This document shows positions 61,795 through 64,000 of a stretch of DNA of 64,000 bases, piece after piece. Position 1 is the first letter of the stretch, and each line of letters opens with the position of its first letter. The stretch lies in the NCBI RefSeq assembly GCF_023204835.1, contig NZ_CP096270.1, positions 558,001 through 622,000 on the forward strand, given 5' to 3'. This DNA is from Salinarchaeum laminariae (GTDB taxonomy: Archaea; Halobacteriota; Halobacteria; Halobacteriales; Salinarchaeaceae). A program made the translations under genes and the position numbers. The notes beneath the pieces are model-generated. The model did no database searches. It was not told the DNA's origin and saw nothing but the letters and a program-made list of their open reading frames with translations.

Positions 61795-64000
61795 GTGGCG
61801 CCCTCCGTACGCTTCAAAACAGTACTCGTCGTCGCGCTCGCGATCGCGGTGGTCGGGGGCGCCGTCGCGTTCGGTGGCGTCGTAGCGCTGGATCTCCAGC
61901 AGGACGCCACCCAACAAGACGCCGACGGACTGACCGCCGGCAACGAGAGCGACCGACAGCAAACCTCGTTCGTCAGAGTCGTCCACGCGTCACCGGACGC
62001 ACCAGCGGTGGACGTGACGATCGACAACGAGACGGTTCTCTCCGGCGTCGAGTTCGGGACGGTCAGCGACTACCTCACTGTGGAGGCCGGGACGTACAAC
62101 GTGACCATCGCGTCGGCGACTGATTCCGACGCTATCGTCTTCGACGAGGAGGTCACGTTCGATCCCCGATCCGTAACGACAGTCGCCGCTAGCGGCGAGG
62201 TCAGTGAGAGCGCCGCGACGGCGTTCGAACCGATCGCGTTCGAGGACGACGGCCTCACGCCCGCTGCCAACGAGAGCGCACTCCGCGTCGTCCACCTCGT
62301 GCCCGACGCGCCAGCCGTGGACGTCACCGCCGCCAACGGGAACGTCGTCCTCGCAGAGAACGTGAGTTTCCGGAACGCCTCGGAGTACGTGAGCGTCCCC
62401 GCCGGCAACTACACCGTCGAGATCAGGGCCGAAACGGAGGACAACGACGGGTCGATTCTCACGACCGTGGACGCGTCCCTCGAGAACGGTACGGCGTACT
62501 CAGCGTTCGCCGTCGGCTATCTGCTCCCCGACGAGGCGCCCGCGGACATCCCCGTCGAGATCGTCCTCTCGGAGGACGCCTCCCAGACCGTTGCGCTGCC
62601 AAGCGATCGAGCGACGAACGATGAGGGAGAAGATGAGGGTAAAACAGACCACGACACCGAGGATGACGCCGGAGACGATGCTGGCGACGATGACGGCGCC
62701 GACGCTGACGACGATGACGGCGCCGACGCTGACGACGATGCAACAGCCAATGGCGGCGGCGATAGCTCGGATGACGCGGATGGGTCGGACGACGATAGCG
62801 ATTCGAACGGCGAATCGACCGACGAGAGTGAGGACGAGAGCGATCCCGGAACCGACGACGGGGCCGAGAGTGGCGATGGCGACGGCGATGCTGCTAGCGG
62901 CGATGATTCTTCCAGCGACGACGGAACGGACGACACCACGTCAGAGGCCGGTTCGGAGACGGTCGATGAGTGCCGGGTCATCGACGAGCCCGGGACGTTC
63001 GAGGTGACCCAGAACCTCGGGAGCACGAACGTCCAGTCGATCGACATCGGCAACGGGATCGTCCGGCAGACCTGTCTCGCGATTCAGAGCAGTGACGTCG
63101 TGCTCGACGGCGGCGGGTTCGTCGTCAGTGGCTCCGGCGGAGACCTGAGCGTCGGCGTGCACGTCTACGACCCGGCCGGGTCGACGGTAGAGAACGTGAC
63201 GGTCCGCAATCTGCGGGTCGAGAACTGGGACAACGGCGTGCAGGTCGGCGTCGACACCTGGGCAGTCAATTCGGCCGGCCCCGCTACGGCGCGCATCGAG
63301 AACGTCCAGTCGATCGGCAACGGTCACCACGGGTTCTTCGTGGTCGGAGCTGGAACCGAACTCAGCTCGGTCGTCGCGAACGATAACGGCGCGAGCGGAA
63401 TCGGTGTGTTCGATTCAGGCAGCGTACAGGTGACCGGGGCGACCACGACCGGGAACGCCGAACACGGCGTGGCGCTGCTCGAGGAAGTCTTCGACAGCAC
63501 CGTCACCGACGTCACGACCACCGGCAACGGCGGCGCCGAAATCTACGTTGGAGACCTGTCCTCCGGGAACACGTTCACGGATATCACGTTCGGATCCGAG
63601 GGCGATTCGGTGGAGGGGATCGACGGGACCGACAACACGATCGACGATCGTCCCGCGAACGCCAGCGAGACAGACGATGAGTCAGACAGTGATCCCTCCG
63701 AGGATAATGGGGACGAATCGGAGTCCGAAGCTGCAGATGGAAACGGGACTGACAGCGGGAACGAGTCCGATACCGACGCTGGGGGCAACGGTGATGCCGA
63801 CGGCGGGAATCAGACCGGTGCCGATGGTGAGGCCGATGTAGATGGTGGGACCGGCGCTAGGAACGACACCGATACCGATGACGGGAGCGGCGCTGGGAAC
63901 CAGACCGGCTCAGACAGTGGGCCCGATGCTGGGACCGAGAATGACGCCGACGGCGCGGGAGAGGGTGAGAACGGAACCGATGTCGAAGACGGAGACGGAG
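61795..64000 (+). CDS. Large secreted surface protein: two DUF4397 domains, acidic linker, beta-helix (partial)
   Basis: Open from GTG 61795 to the window end with no stop (at least 735 codons). A basic N-terminus and hydrophobic helix (about 8-33) act as signal or anchor. Two DUF4397 domains follow (about 59-140 and 163-255; VVHASPDAPAVDV and VVHLVPDAPAVDV). An Asp/Gly/Ser-rich linker runs from about 275 to 388. From about 392 to 610 comes a right-handed beta-helix (VLDGGGFVVSGSGG, VENVTVRNLRVENWDNGVQVG, GNGHHGFFVVGAG, NDNGASGIGVFDSG). A second acidic, Asn-Gln-Thr-rich linker continues to the edge. It has many N-glycosylation sequons. Probably an adhesin or cell-surface glycoprotein. Confidence 0.88.
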   Translation, partial: MAPSVRFKTVLVVALAIAVVGGAVAFGGVVALDLQQDATQQDADGLTAGNESDRQQTSFVRVVHASPDAPAVDVTIDNETVLSGVEFGTVSDYLTVEAGTYNVTIASATDSDAIVFDEEVTFDPRSVTTVAASGEVSESAATAFEPIAFEDDGLTPAANESALRVVHLVPDAPAVDVTAANGNVVLAENVSFRNASEYVSVPAGNYTVEIRAETEDNDGSILTTVDASLENGTAYSAFAVGYLLPDEAPADIPVEIVLSEDASQTVALPSDRATNDEGEDEGKTDHDTEDDAGDDAGDDDGADADDDDGADADDDATANGGGDSSDDADGSDDDSDSNGESTDESEDESDPGTDDGAESGDGDGDAASGDDSSSDDGTDDTTSEAGSETVDECRVIDEPGTFEVTQNLGSTNVQSIDIGNGIVRQTCLAIQSSDVVLDGGGFVVSGSGGDLSVGVHVYDPAGSTVENVTVRNLRVENWDNGVQVGVDTWAVNSAGPATARIENVQSIGNGHHGFFVVGAGTELSSVVANDNGASGIGVFDSGSVQVTGATTTGNAEHGVALLEEVFDSTVTDVTTTGNGGAEIYVGDLSSGNTFTDITFGSEGDSVEGIDGTDNTIDDRPANASETDDESDSDPSEDNGDESESEAADGNGTDSGNESDTDAGGNGDADGGNQTGADGEADVDGGTGARNDTDTDDGSGAGNQTGSDSGPDAGTENDADGAGEGENGTDVEDGDG

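Noticed and set aside
1..64000. tRNA, rRNA and intact insertion sequences
   Set aside because: I looked for T-loop consensus sequences, rRNA-like stretches and transposase motifs by eye and found none; a covariance-model scan would be needed to be certain.

Overview
The window is chromosomal DNA from a halophilic archaeon (class Halobacteria). The evidence is a very high G+C content with strong G/C bias at third codon positions and highly acidic proteins. Promoters are archaeal (TATA-like boxes about 25-35 bases before mostly leaderless starts). The markers are archaeal too: TFB, RadB, TgtA and ArcS (archaeosine), aRF1, CDC48, thermosome, PAC2-type chaperone and geranylgeranyl reductase, with many small haloarchaea-specific proteins. 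I cannot name a genus. I found no tRNA, rRNA, CRISPR array or intact transposase, so this looks like mostly core chromosome.

Layout. 1-9 kb: HIT hydrolase, MinD-like protein, a divergent pair (hypothetical/TFB) sharing a 23-bp perfect inverted repeat, a stress protein, an RNA cytosine-C5 methyltransferase pair, PAC2 protein, RadB, TgtA. 9-12 kb: a CHAT (caspase-like) protease between a divergent winged-helix regulator and a convergent 44-residue membrane peptide. 12-17 kb: GH3 glycosidase, small zinc protein, archaeosine synthase. 17-23 kb: HAD hydrolase, pyruvate kinase, NfeD/SPFH membrane module, winged-helix protein. 23-31 kb: small proteins on the minus strand, CDC48, then LarC and a zinc-ribbon protein. 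31-40 kb: GH2 mannosidase, aRF1, geranylgeranyl reductase, FKBP-type isomerase. 40-50 kb: KaiC-like pseudo-ATPase, a very acidic coiled-coil protein, a HisG-like protein, MFS, TetR-MATE pair, cupin, GNAT. 50-64 kb: thermosome with a structured 3' region, HNH-like protein, lipoproteins, dUTPase-like, lactonase-like, SerA, a PQQ-type propeller, and the first part of a surface protein (two DUF4397 domains and a beta-helix) that runs off the end.

The genes are mostly monocistronic or in pairs. Clear functional units are the overlapping methyltransferase pair (4012-5528), TetR-MATE (operator, repressor and exporter, 47032-49338), NfeD-SPFH (20436-22211), and TgtA plus ArcS, two successive steps of archaeosine synthesis about 6 kb apart.

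The most unusual content is not protein coding. Five intergenic copies of one element (near 22.3, 34.0, 36.7, 39.7 and 60.0 kb) share ends GRAAG...CTTYC, a G-rich internal loop with a conserved tandem G.A/A.G mismatch, and a core made of GAGCGNAGCGAG-type mini-hairpins. Two copies are enlarged by arrays of perfect hairpins with 3-base loops. The same hairpin types occur in front of the GNAT gene (25.1 kb) and inside two coding sequences (GH3 and HNH). This looks like a modular, possibly mobile or RNA-forming repeat system and is my main candidate for something undescribed. The second candidate is the CHAT protease/membrane peptide/regulator cluster.
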